The notes: generated by a model not told the origin, from the sequence alone. Numbered from the stretch's first letter, positions 1 through 7,800 are shown. The stretch is 9,606 bases of DNA from Actinomycetales bacterium (GCA_022838965.1 JALHDK010000077.1:1-9606), one strand, 5' to 3'. Numbers and translations: made by a program.

Positions 1-382
1 CGAAGGTGGTGACGGCCGCGGTGTAGGTGGTGGCGCCGTCCAGGTGGGCGAGCTGGCGCTGCAGCGGGTGAGGGTAGGACCGGGCGGTCGCGAGCCGGGT
101 GCGGGCGGTGGCCAGCCCGTCCGAGAACCTCCGGACGGCGTCGCGGACCTCCCCGCGGCCCAGGTCGGCGATGGCCTCCTGGCGGTGGACGACGGCCGCG
201 GCGGTCCCCGGCGGGGTCCAGAACCAGTCCTCGAGCCGGAAGGCGGCCAGCCCGGACAGCAGCGTGGTCGCGACCAGCTCGAGCCCCAGGTCGGCGAACG
301 ACGACGGCGGCGCGGTGGCGGTGGGGGTGACCGCCCCGCCCGGGTGCAGGAGGCTCCCTCCGCGCTCGTCCGCGGCCGTCAC
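1..382 (-). CDS. MutS-like mismatch-repair-family ATPase, N-terminal part (runs off left edge)
   Basis: Reading the minus strand from GTG at 382-380 gives 127 residues without a stop up to the window edge, so the C-terminus is missing. The visible part resembles the helical N-terminal region of stand-alone MutS-related proteins. It has an early SLLHP segment (10-14), a DLGLELV helix (31-37), a DWFWTP motif (52-57) and VVHRQEAIADL (64-74). These proteins usually carry an ABC-type MutS ATPase further on, which lies outside the window, and lack the mismatch-recognition domain of true MutS. The GTG overlaps the TGA of the upstream transporter by four bases, implying translational coupling. No strong ribosome binding site is visible, which fits coupling. 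The match rests on remembered family sequences. The role in DNA repair is uncertain, because stand-alone homologues are poorly characterised. Confidence 0.68.
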   Translation of the reverse strand, partial: MTAADERGGSLLHPGGAVTPTATAPPSSFADLGLELVATTLLSGLAAFRLEDWFWTPPGTAAAVVHRQEAIADLGRGEVRDAVRRFSDGLATARTRLATARSYPHPLQRQLAHLDGATTYTAAVTTF

Positions 383-1356
383 CGGGGCGGACCGTCCGGC
401 GAGGGTGGCGTCTCGGAGATGTCGTGGTCCTCGGTGCCGACGGTGTGGATCTCCACGTGGCCGGTCGGGATGTCCTCGTAGGAGGCGGGGTCATTGATCG
501 GTTCGAGGTGGCTGAGCACGATGAGCCCGGGGACCGCGGCGCGGAGTTCCGCCTCGATCTCCTCGATGAGGGCGTGGCCCCGGTGCACCGTCCAGTCGTC
601 CGGGACGAGGACGTGGACGGTGGCGTGCCGTTCCCGTCCCGAGACGCGGGTCTGCAGGCCGTGGAAGCGGGTCTCGGGTGTGGTGCGCGCCCGCAGGATC
701 GCGGTGATGCGCTCGTTCTCCTCGGAGGGAATGGTGACGTCGAGGAGGCCGTTCGCCGACTCCGAGATGAGCCGCGAGCCCGTGACCACGATGTTCACCC
801 CCACGGCGAACGCCACGATCGGGTCGAGGCGCTCCCAGCCCGTCAACGCGACGAGTCCCACGCCCACGAGCACGCCGACGGAGGTGACGACGTCGGTCAT
901 GAGGTGGTGTCCGTCCGCGACGAGGGTCATCGACCGGTGCCGCCGGCCGACACGCAGCAGCAGCAGCGCGACCGCGCCGTTGAGCGCCGCCGCCACCATG
1001 GAGACCACCAGCCCGATCCCCACGTTCTCCAGCGGCCGCGGATGGAGGAAGCGTTCCACCGCGGTGACCAGGATGACGGCGGCGGCGATGAAGATCATCA
1101 CGCCCTCGAGCAGGGCGGAGAAGTACTCGGCCTTCGTGCGCCCGTAGGTGAACCGGTCGGTGGCCGGCAGGGCGGCCACCCGCAGCGCGATGAGGGCCAC
1201 CACCGCCGCCACCAGGTTGACCACCGATTCCGCGGCGTCGGAGAGGAGCCCGACGGAGCCGGTCAGCAGCCAGGCACCGGTCTTGAGGGCGATCGTGACG
1301 ATGGCCGCCGCGATCGACAGCCACGCGTACTTCGAGAGGTCCGGAGCATCGCGCAC
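379..1356 (-). CDS. Cation diffusion facilitator (CDF) family metal transporter
   Basis: A 325-residue membrane protein that should export divalent metal ions (Zn, Fe, Mn or similar) from the cytoplasm by proton antiport. About six membrane helices fill the first 200 residues. The first starts near residue 10 (YAWLSIAAAIVTIALKTG). The helix-2 metal site reads LLSDAAESVVNL (residues 38-49) and the helix-5 site reads HHLMTD (150-155), with His151 and Asp155 in the usual HxxxD spacing. Residues about 210-295 form the cytoplasmic dimerisation domain, ending in SHLEP. The length is normal for bacterial CDF proteins. The frame stays open far upstream, but GTG at 1356 is chosen because homologues begin just before this DAPDLSKYAW segment. 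GTG at 1371 and 1452 are alternatives, and none has a clear ribosome binding site. The metal specificity cannot be read reliably from sequence. The stop overlaps the next gene's start. Confidence 0.9.
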   Translation of the reverse strand: MRDAPDLSKYAWLSIAAAIVTIALKTGAWLLTGSVGLLSDAAESVVNLVAAVVALIALRVAALPATDRFTYGRTKAEYFSALLEGVMIFIAAAVILVTAVERFLHPRPLENVGIGLVVSMVAAALNGAVALLLLRVGRRHRSMTLVADGHHLMTDVVTSVGVLVGVGLVALTGWERLDPIVAFAVGVNIVVTGSRLISESANGLLDVTIPSEENERITAILRARTTPETRFHGLQTRVSGRERHATVHVLVPDDWTVHRGHALIEEIEAELRAAVPGLIVLSHLEPINDPASYEDIPTGHVEIHTVGTEDHDISETPPSPDGPPR

Positions 1357-1377
1357 CGGACCATTCTGCACCCGGCG

Positions 1378-1398
1378 GACCCGCCTTAGCGGCGGGTC
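1378..1398 (-). other. Perfect 8-bp stem-loop just upstream of the CDF gene
   Basis: GACCCGCC (1378-1385) pairs exactly with GGCGGGTC (1391-1398) around a 5-base loop. It lies about 83 bases after the DUF808 stop and 21 bases before the chosen CDF start. No U-run follows on the minus strand, so it is not a classical intrinsic terminator. It may be an attenuating or stabilising hairpin in the transcript leader, or a chance product of high GC. It sits in a 125-base gap (1357-1481) in which I see no other clear element. Confidence 0.4.
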
Positions 1399-1481
1399 GC
1401 CCGCGTCCACAGTCTCGAGCTCGTCGTCGACCGCGTCCACGGCCGCCGTCACCGCGGGGGCGAGCGTGGGTCTCCGCCGGG

Positions 1482-2426
1482 TCAGTGGGAGGTAGCGGGC
1501 TTCCTCCGGCGGGGGAGGAGGTGCATGACGGCGACCACGACGGCGCCGACGACGAGGCCCACCGCCGCCGACGCGAGGGTGTTGACCAGCCAGCCGAGGA
1601 AGCTGCCGATGCCGGGGACGGCGCCGGCGACAGCCACCTCCGCGTGATGAACGAGGTCGTAGAGCCAGTGCCAGCCCAGCTCTGCCGTGCCGGCAAGGAT
1701 GATGTGCCCGCCGACCCACAGCATGGCGATGATGCCCACGGAGGAGAGCACCTTCATGATCACCGGCATGCCGCGCAGCAGGGCCCGCCCCACCCGCTGG
1801 GACACCCCGTTCTCACGCCGGGCGAGGTGGAGACCGATGTCGTCCATCTTCACGATGAGGGCGACGACACCGTAGACCAGCAGCGTGATGCCGAGCGCCA
1901 CGAGGACCAGGATGATCGCCCGGGAGAGCAGGGGCTCGTCGGCCACCTCGTTGAGCGCGATCACCATGATCTCCGCCGAGAGGATGAAGTCGGTGGTGAT
2001 GGCGCCCTTCACCATCGAGTCCTCGTGGACGGCGGCCGGGGCGGCGGACGCCGCAGCCTTCTCCTTGTGGCCGGAGACGAGTTCCCAGATCTTCTCCGCG
2101 CCCTCGTAGCTGAGGTAGGTGCCCCCGAGCATGAGGATCGGTGTCAGGAGCCACGGCACGAACTGGCTGAGCAGGAGGGCCGCGGGCAGGATGAAGACGA
2201 GCTTGTTGCGGATCGAGCCGATCGCGATGCGCTTGATGATCGGCAGTTCGCGCGCCGGGCTGAAGCCGTGGACGTAGCGCGGGGTGACCGCGGTGTCATC
2301 CACCACCACGCCGATCGCCTTCGTTCCTGCCTTCCCGGCCGCCGCTCCGATGTCGTCGATCGACGCGGCCGCCAGCTTCGCGAGGGTGGCGATGTCGTCA
2401 AGGAGCGCGACGAGCCCGCCGCTCAC
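1482..2426 (-). CDS. DUF808 family (YedI-type) inner-membrane protein
   Basis: The 314-residue protein matches the DUF808 family, whose biochemical role is unknown. The hallmark N-terminus begins SGGLVALLDDIATLAK and continues to VVDDTAVTPRYVHG (residues 41-54), the block that gives the family its recognisable start. It continues with RELPIIKRIAIGSIRNK (59-75), then membrane segments at about 76-101, 168-193, 220-246 and 283-303. The loop at 120-135 is rich in Ala and Lys and poorly conserved. The start is GTG at 2426. A GGAG ribosome binding site lies 6 bases upstream, and the family begins with M/V-SGG. The open frame continues upstream, but that part is Arg/Pro-rich shadow translation. The basic C-terminus RRRKPATSH is probably cytoplasmic. 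It is divergent from the zinc-module gene and lies 125 bases upstream of the CDF gene, so the two may share a transcript. Confidence 0.92.
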   Translation of the reverse strand: MSGGLVALLDDIATLAKLAAASIDDIGAAAGKAGTKAIGVVVDDTAVTPRYVHGFSPARELPIIKRIAIGSIRNKLVFILPAALLLSQFVPWLLTPILMLGGTYLSYEGAEKIWELVSGHKEKAAASAAPAAVHEDSMVKGAITTDFILSAEIMVIALNEVADEPLLSRAIILVLVALGITLLVYGVVALIVKMDDIGLHLARRENGVSQRVGRALLRGMPVIMKVLSSVGIIAMLWVGGHIILAGTAELGWHWLYDLVHHAEVAVAGAVPGIGSFLGWLVNTLASAAVGLVVGAVVVAVMHLLPRRRKPATSH

Positions 2427-2432
2427 CGGGGG

Positions 2433-2436
2433 CTCC
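2433..2436 (-). promoter_or_regulatory. Ribosome binding site of the DUF808 gene
   Basis: GGAG on the minus strand, 6 bases before the GTG at 2426. It decides the start in a frame that remains open for more than 200 codons upstream. Confidence 0.65.
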
Positions 2437-2507
2437 GGCGGGGGCTGCGACGGCGTCGTCGGGGGGAGGATGAACGGATGGTCAGCACAGGGTGAGAGTA
2501 ACGCCGA

Positions 2508-2527
2508 CCCGCGCACGCGCGCGCGGG
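2508..2527. repeat. CG-rich palindrome with alternating purine-pyrimidine tract
   Basis: CCCGCGC (2508-2514) and GCGCGGG (2521-2527) are exact inverted repeats around ACGCGC. The stretch 2510-2525 alternates strictly between pyrimidine and purine, a composition able to form Z-DNA under negative supercoiling. It could be an operator or a supercoiling-sensitive element, or simply GC-rich noise. Confidence 0.35.
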
Positions 2528-2571
2528 CATGCGGCACGGACATGGCAGGATGGGTCAGGGCACTCACAGAC

Positions 2572-2577
2572 GAGGAG
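2572..2577 (+). promoter_or_regulatory. Ribosome binding site of the zinc-module gene
   Basis: GAGGAG lies 11 bases before ATG at 2589. The spacing is slightly long, but it supports this ATG over the in-frame ATG at 2529. Confidence 0.55.
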
Positions 2578-2588
2578 CGAGTTTCGCC

Positions 2589-3059
2589 ATGGGTACAGCG
2601 CAGCCGACCGCGACCTGCCCGGCGTGCGGGACACGGGCACTGGTCGACCCGCGGACGGGAAAGGTCCGCTCCCACCTGCGCAAGGGCGGCGTCCCCTGCG
2701 AGGGGAGGAAGGCCGAGCGTCGCGGCCTCCTGCGCCGCCGCGCGGCAGCGGAAGCCGAGGTCGAGGAGCAGCCGCGGGGGCTGGTGCGTGTCCGCGCCAT
2801 CTGCCCCGTCTGCGTGCGGCTCTGCAGCGTGGGCGAGGATGACTTCCGGATCCGGCGCCACCGTGACCGCCAGAACCGGACATGCCGGGGCTCCGGCACG
2901 GTGCCGGACATGGACACCGTCAAGCTCGACGGCATGACCGTGGCGGAGGCGAAGCGGCGCCGGCGGGCCGCGCTCGCCGAGGAGAAGGCCGAGGCCCCGC
3001 GGGCCGGCCTCCGCGGCAGGCTCGGCGGGATCTTCTCGCGGAGTGGCTCGTCCGCGTGA
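2589..3059 (+). CDS. Small protein with two CCHC zinc-binding modules
   Basis: A 156-residue protein. Module 1 has Cys10, Cys13, His29 and Cys37. Module 2 has Cys72, Cys75, His91 and Cys99. Both have exactly C-x2-C-x15-H-x7-C, begin with a CP-x-C knuckle, and place the last Cys in a short C-E/R-G segment. This strongly suggests two structural zinc sites made by internal duplication. Between them lies an Arg/Glu-rich linker (about 39-63). The tail (about 117-136) is a highly charged helix (EAKRRRRAALAEEK) and then a basic GLRGRLGG stretch, so nucleic-acid or protein binding is plausible. Small single-module proteins of this kind occur in actinobacteria and their phages, from memory, without a known function. 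ATG at 2589 is chosen over 2529 because of the GAGGAG upstream and because the extra 20 residues look non-coding. It overlaps the next gene by four bases. Confidence 0.82.
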   Translation: MGTAQPTATCPACGTRALVDPRTGKVRSHLRKGGVPCEGRKAERRGLLRRRAAAEAEVEEQPRGLVRVRAICPVCVRLCSVGEDDFRIRRHRDRQNRTCRGSGTVPDMDTVKLDGMTVAEAKRRRRAALAEEKAEAPRAGLRGRLGGIFSRSGSSA

Positions 3060-4003
3060 CAGCCGCGGGCCGCGACTGCTTCGAGGTGGTCCGTCCATTC
3101 CTCGCCGCGATGGCCGGGACGGCGATCCCCTACCAGGTGCTCGGCGGCATCAGTGTGCTGCCGTTCGTCCACGGCTCCCCGGCGGTCGACGGCGTCGCGG
3201 GCCGTGTGGCGGCCGCGCCGCGGCTGCACCTGTCCACGCTGCGTGACAACGGCTCGCGGCGTGACCTCGACATCCTGGTCCTCTCCACCAGCTCCGCACT
3301 GGTGGACGCGACGCGGGCGATCGCCGCGCGGACCATCGGAGGAGAGCTGGAGACGTCGGTCTTCGCGCTCCGCCCCGCGGCACAGCTGCGCCAGCAGGCG
3401 GCGCGGCCCCTCGCCGCGGCCGGCCGCATCTTCCTGGGTGACCGGTACGTCGAGGAGGACGCCGGCCGCGTCAGCCGCCTGTTCCGCGCCCTCTTCCCCT
3501 TCGCGGTCGAGGTCGGAACCGGCGCGCTCCAGACCTGGCAGGTGGACCTCGGCGACCACCTGATGCCCATCCAGCGTCCCGGCAGCCTGCTGGGCAGCTA
3601 CCTCACGCGGTCGGTCTCCGGCCTCCGCCCCAAGGACCATGCCAAGGTGGCCGCCCTCGCGGACGCGGTCACGCGGCTGGTTCCCGACGAGATCCGCTGG
3701 CTCACGGCGGGGGAGGGCGGGCCGCTCCTCGAGCTGGCGCGCATCCTCCACACGCTCCGGGAGACCCGGCCCCTCGCCGTCGGCCCGCTCACCCTCGCCC
3801 CGCTCGCCCGCGGCGAGCTTGGCGTCCTCGACGCGTGCATCGTGCGCGGCGCGCCCCCGGCCACCCGGGAACTCGTCCTCGCGGTCACCGTGCTGAAGGC
3901 ACGGATCCTTCACCGGCTCGAGAGGTCCGAGCGGGTGGTGGCGATGTGGCAGCGGCGCGGCTTCGAGGAGCGGGTGTCGGGGATCATCCACAACGCGGGG
4001 TGA
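3056..4003 (+). CDS. Predicted nucleotidyltransferase-fold protein
   Basis: A 315-residue soluble protein read from GTG at 3056, which overlaps the TGA of the zinc-module gene (GTGA). I do not recognise a named family. The N-terminal part fits the minimal nucleotidyltransferase pattern. YQVLGGISVL (residues 26-35) supplies the Gly-Gly turn. RRDLDILVLS (68-77) supplies the paired acids Asp70 and Asp72 at the end of a strand. WQVDLGDHL (161-169) could supply the third acid, Asp164. The rest is mostly helical, with RPKDHAKVAALADAV (191-205) resembling the helix after the catalytic core in AbiEii-type and related proteins. If active, it would transfer a nucleotide or phosphate group to an RNA, protein or small molecule; the substrate is unknown. 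It is translationally coupled to the zinc-module protein, which may help it bind its target. Its 3' end overlaps the convergent regulator gene by 20 bases. Confidence 0.72.
   Translation: MTAAGRDCFEVVRPFLAAMAGTAIPYQVLGGISVLPFVHGSPAVDGVAGRVAAAPRLHLSTLRDNGSRRDLDILVLSTSSALVDATRAIAARTIGGELETSVFALRPAAQLRQQAARPLAAAGRIFLGDRYVEEDAGRVSRLFRALFPFAVEVGTGALQTWQVDLGDHLMPIQRPGSLLGSYLTRSVSGLRPKDHAKVAALADAVTRLVPDEIRWLTAGEGGPLLELARILHTLRETRPLAVGPLTLAPLARGELGVLDACIVRGAPPATRELVLAVTVLKARILHRLERSERVVAMWQRRGFEERVSGIIHNAG
3984..4003. other. Overlapping 3' ends of convergent genes
   Basis: The nucleotidyltransferase-like gene stops at 4001-4003 on the plus strand and the regulator gene stops at 3984-3986 on the minus strand, so 20 bases code on both strands. 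There is no room for a separate terminator between them, and I see no U-tract hairpin here. Confidence 0.75.
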
Positions 4004-4805
4004 CCGGAGCCGGGCGGACGGCCGCCGTTCCGCCCCTGGCCCACGGCGGGCGCGGCGCCTCCAGATGGCCGCACTCGCAGGCCGCCCGGACCGCTTCCGC
4101 ACCCGTCCGCACGTCCCGGCCGCAGTCCTGGTAGCGGCGGCAGGCGCGATTGACGTACGTGACCACGGTGGCGAGCTGCACCGGGGGATCGAGGTATCTG
4201 CCCACCGACTTCCGGGGCACTCCGCTGGCGAGCAGGCGCAGCACCTCCAGCTCGCGGGGCGGGAGCTCCGGGGCGAGACTGCCGTCCGAGACCAGGAGGA
4301 GGGCCTCCGCGCTCGAGACCGCGAAGGACCCGTCGGCGGCGGCCAGCACGACGCCGAGCAGACGCTCGAGGTCGTCGTGCTTCAGCGCCACTCCCCGTGC
4401 GCCGGCCCGGATCGCCCGGCGCACGGGGACCGGCCGCCGGTCGGAGGTGAACACGACGACGGCGATTCCGCGGTCCGCGAGCCACCGCACCGCCTCCTCC
4501 GCCGCGTCCGCCCCGGTGGTCACGGGCTCGAACAGCACCACGTCCGGCCGGGTGGTGGCGAGGAGGGCGTGCAGGCCCGCGACGGTGGTCGCGGAGCCCA
4601 GCCACTCGACGGGGCGGCCCTCCGCGCGCTCGACGAGTTCCCTGATGCCCTCCAGGACGATGGGGTGGCCGTCCAGGGCCGCCAGTCGCACGGGAGGATC
4701 CGCGCGACCGGCATGTCCGGGGCCGGACGTTGGGACGGCTGCCGGCACGCGAGGGACGCCTGCCGGCACGCGAGGGACGAGCAGTGAGAGGGCGGAGCGG
4801 GCCAT
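3984..4805 (-). CDS. Atypical LuxR/NarL-type response regulator with Glu at the phosphorylation site
   Basis: A 273-residue protein. Residues about 38-160 form a receiver-like domain with LDGHPIVLEGIREL (44-57), PDVVLFEP (87-94), VVVFTSD (116-122) and GVALKHD (138-144). Asp45, Thr120 and Lys142 sit where receivers keep an acid, the Thr/Ser switch and the conserved Lys. The phosphoacceptor position is Glu93 rather than Asp, so control by ordinary phosphorylation is doubtful. Residues 181-225 are a LuxR helix-turn-helix beginning LPPRELEVLRLLASGV. A tail of about 45 residues with two cysteines (243, 245) is unusual. The first 35 residues are Pro/Val repeats and may not be translated if a later start such as GTG at residue 39 is used. 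ATG at 4805 has only a weak AGG nearby. It lies 71 bases downstream of the STAND gene, so co-transcription is likely. Confidence 0.82.
   Translation of the reverse strand: MARSALSLLVPRVPAGVPRVPAAVPTSGPGHAGRADPPVRLAALDGHPIVLEGIRELVERAEGRPVEWLGSATTVAGLHALLATTRPDVVLFEPVTTGADAAEEAVRWLADRGIAVVVFTSDRRPVPVRRAIRAGARGVALKHDDLERLLGVVLAAADGSFAVSSAEALLLVSDGSLAPELPPRELEVLRLLASGVPRKSVGRYLDPPVQLATVVTYVNRACRRYQDCGRDVRTGAEAVRAACECGHLEAPRPPWARGGTAAVRPAPVTPRCG
4739..4779. repeat. Two-copy 21-bp tandem repeat in the regulator N-terminus
   Basis: The 20-base core at 4739-4758 is repeated exactly at 4760-4779, giving a 21-base period. On the coding (minus) strand it specifies a 7-residue Pro/Val repeat (VPRVPAG then VPRVPAA) before the receiver domain. 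The length preserves the frame, so it looks like a recent slippage duplication in a flexible leader. Confidence 0.8.
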
Positions 4806-4853
4806 GAGCCTGTCGTAGCGGCCCGTACCCACCGCTCGGGGGCTGTTCCGGGA

Positions 4854-4863
4854 TGTCCGGACA
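4854..4863. promoter_or_regulatory. Palindrome TGTCCGGACA upstream of the regulator gene
   Basis: A perfect 10-bp palindrome, 48 bases before the regulator's ATG, in the 71-base gap after the STAND gene. The size and symmetry would suit half-sites of a dimeric HTH protein, perhaps the regulator itself. No other copy was noticed, and short CG-rich palindromes arise easily by chance. Confidence 0.25.
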
Positions 4864-4876
4864 ACGTCGAACACGG

Positions 4877-7800
4877 TCACGGCTGCGAACAGGCGTCCCG
4901 GTACGGGACGGAGGGAAGATACCGGCGCCACTCCTCGGGGGACACACCCATGCCCGCGAGGGCGCAGACCCGGTCGGCGACCTGCTCGGGGTCGAGGTCC
5001 CAGAGCCGGACGGTCGCACCCACCCCGCCCGCGGCGATGCGGTCCCCCGACGGCGCGAACGCCACGGAGTAGAGCGCCGCGGAGTCCCCGGCGAGCACGG
5101 CGAGGGCGTGCGGCCGCGCGCGGTCCGCCACGTCCCAGAGGCGCAGGGTGCCGTCCGCGACAGCCGTCCCGAGGGTGTCCCCGTCCGGGCTGAAGGCCGA
5201 GAAGTACGGGATGCCGGCCGCGCCCACGATCGGATCCCCGATCCACGCGGGGGAACCGGGAGCGGAGACGTCGAGCAGCCGCATCGTGCGGTCGGCCGAG
5301 CCGACGGCCAGGGTGGTGCCGTCGGGGCTGAAGGCCACCGTGGTGACGTGCTGCGCCGGTCCCGTGACCGGTTCGCCGTGCATCCGGGGGCTGGCGGGGT
5401 CGGTGACGTCCCACAGGGTCAGCATGTGGGGGGTCGAGTGCCCCACGGCGAGGGTGCGGCCATCCGGGGAGAACGCCACCGTCATGGCCATGCCCCCGCC
5501 GGGCTCGATCCGTCCGAGTGCCGCGGCACCGGCGGGGTCCCGGACATCCCAGAGCTGCACAGTCGAGTCGTCGCTTGCCGCCGCCAGCAGTCCGCCGTCG
5601 GGGCTCCACGCGAGCGCCTCGATCAGATCCTGCTGAACCTGCGGGGCCGCCGCGATGAGCCGCAGCGGCGCCGCGGTCGCGTCCCACAGCCAGACGCGGC
5701 CGTCGGTGGTGCCGGTCGCTACCGTCGCTCCGTCCGGGGCCAGGGCGAGGGTGCCGTCCAGCCGGGCACCCTCCGGGGCGGTGACCCCCGGCGCGAGGGC
5801 CCGGGGGCGGTGACGGTCGGTGACGTCGAAGGCCCGTGCGATGCCGGTGGCCGAACCGGCGGCGTACAGCCGGCCGTCGTCGCCGAGCGCAACGGCGAAC
5901 ACGCGACCCCCGGGCACGGGAGCCCCCGGGGTGGGTGACGGCCAGAGACGCACGACGCCGTCGGAGGCGGCGGTGACCAGACCGCGGCCGTCCGGAAGGA
6001 AGGCCGCGCCGGTCACCGGACCCGGGTGGGGGATCTCGCTGAGCAGCGCATTCGACTCCGCCTCGTAGAGGCGCACCTTCCGGTCGGAGCCGCCCGCGAC
6101 CAGGGTCGCCCCGTCCGCGCTCCACGCGACGGCGTTGACCCAGCTCCCGGCGTCCTGCCCGACGGCGGGTTCGCCCGCCGCGCCCGTGGGCGAACCGATC
6201 TCCCAGGTGTACGTCCCGGCGTCCTTGGAGCCCGCGACCAGGGTGGTGCCGTCCGGGCTGAACGCAACGGAGCCGATGGCCCCGGTGGGCCCCGCGAGGT
6301 CGGGAAGGGCCTGTGCCGGGAGGGCGCGGTCCGTGAGGTGCCACCGGTGCACCAGCATGTCCGAGCATCCGGCCGCGACGACCGTTCCGTCCGGACTGAA
6401 GGTGACGGACTGCAGCTGGCCCGCCGCCCCGCCGAGCGGCTCGCCGAGCGGGGTGAGGGTGGCGACATCCCACAGGTAGAGGAACGAGTCCGCGCTCGCG
6501 GCGGCGAGGGTGCGCCCGTCGGGCGAGAAGGCGAGCCCCATGACCGTCCAGGACGGGCCGCCGAGATCGGCCACCAGCCGCGGGTCCTGGGGGTCGCTGG
6601 TGTCCCACACGTGCACCACCGTCCCCACGCCCCCGGCGGCGACGAGCGTGCCATCCCGGTTCGTGGCGACGGCGTACAGGGCCTCCCCATCCACGTCCGG
6701 GAGGGTGGCGGCCTCGGTGAGGACCGGCTCGGCGTCACCGGACACGGTCCACAGCCGCAGGCCGCCGGCGTCCCCGGCGCTCGCGAGGAGACGGGAGTCC
6801 CCGCTCACCGCGAGGTAGGGCAGACCGCCCGGCCCCGCGACGCGGTGGGGCAGTGGCAGGGCGGAGCTGTCCAGGAGTGCGGAGCGCGCCTCGGCGGTCT
6901 CCGCGGTGCGGTAGGCGAGGAGGGCGAACTGGCTGGCGATGCCGGGCTCGGTCGCACGGACGCGGTTGGCGGCCTCGGCCAACTGGCGGGACAGCGCGAG
7001 GTCGCGCTCGGCCGCCGCCTGGGCGCGCAGGGTGAAGGCGTACCCGGAGACCCCGGTGACCACCAGCACCAGCGCACTCAGCGCCGCCACCAGGGCCCGC
7101 AGGCGGCGGGTGCGCCGCACCTCGGCCGCGCGTTCGGACTCCGCCGCCGTGGTACTCGCCGCGAGGAAGGCGCGTTCCAGCTGGTTGAGCGACCGGGCCG
7201 GGTCCACCGCCCACTCGAGGGTGGCGGCGAGCCGGCCGGAGCGGAGCAGCAGGCCGGGATCGCGATCGGCGCGCTGCCAGGCTGCCGCGGCCTCGGCGAG
7301 CTCACGGTGGAGGAGCAGGCCGGCCCGATCGCTGTCGATCCACTGGCGCAGCCGGGGCCAGGCCTGGATGAGCGCCTCGTGGGCGAGCTGCACGACGTCC
7401 TCGTCCACGATCACCAGGCGGGCGTCCACGAAGCGTTCCAGCAGTTCGGCGTCCCCGGGCGTCTCGAGCAGCACGTCCGGTTCCACCCGTCGGCGGGTGT
7501 CGGCCACATCCTCCCCGACGTGGACGAGGCGGAGGAAGAGGCGCCGCGCCCGTTCCTGATCCTCGGGGCCGAGCGCGCCGTGGACCCGTTCGGCCGTCGT
7601 GGCGATGGCGCCCTGGATGCCGCCGGCGGCACGGTAGTCGGCCACGGTGAGGCGGCGCCGTGAACCCCGTTCCCAGGTCTCGTACAGGGCGTGCGCGAAC
7701 AGCGGGAGGGCGCCCGCATCGTAGGAGGTCGTGGCGCCGTGGCCTGGGGCGAGGTCCGCCAGGACGACGTCGAACAGGGCGTCCTCGACCTCGAGTCCGG

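Larger units (their letters stand above)
2427..2588. promoter_or_regulatory. Divergent intergenic region, presumed promoters for both sides
   Basis: These 162 bases separate two genes that point away from each other, so both should be transcribed from here. I find no convincing -35/-10 pair on either strand. The visible structure is a G-rich stretch near 2428-2468 and the CG-rich palindrome at 2508-2527. A direct regulator site cannot be named. Confidence 0.4.

Noticed and set aside
424..1389. Long plus-strand open frame opposite the CDF gene, and similar ones at 1485-2495, 4853-5938, 6026-7663 and 7691-8680
   Set aside because: They are antisense shadows of high-GC genes. They have biased Arg/Gly/His/Asp-rich translations without domains, whereas the minus-strand frames match known families.
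1357..1719. Upstream extension of the CDF frame by 121 residues
   Set aside because: It runs through the DUF808 coding region, and its translation is an Arg/Pro-rich shadow. The family begins near GTG 1356.
2529..2588. Earlier ATG (2529) for the zinc-module gene
   Set aside because: It starts right after the CG palindrome without a ribosome binding site, and its 20 extra residues are His/Arg/Gly-rich with no module similarity.
2564..4102. 512-residue minus-strand open frame opposite the zinc-module and nucleotidyltransferase genes
   Set aside because: It has no recognisable domain and biased composition. The plus strand has coupled genes, zinc ligands and a ribosome binding site.
3984..6608. 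A single 874-residue minus-strand frame covering the regulator and part of the STAND gene
   Set aside because: Only its last 273 residues look like a protein. The rest is out-of-frame, Arg/Gly/Pro-rich translation of the WD40 region.
4991..6823. Recurrent near-identical short sequences suggesting a CRISPR or satellite array
   Set aside because: They are in-frame codons for the repeated WD40 core, with irregular spacing and no uniform spacers.
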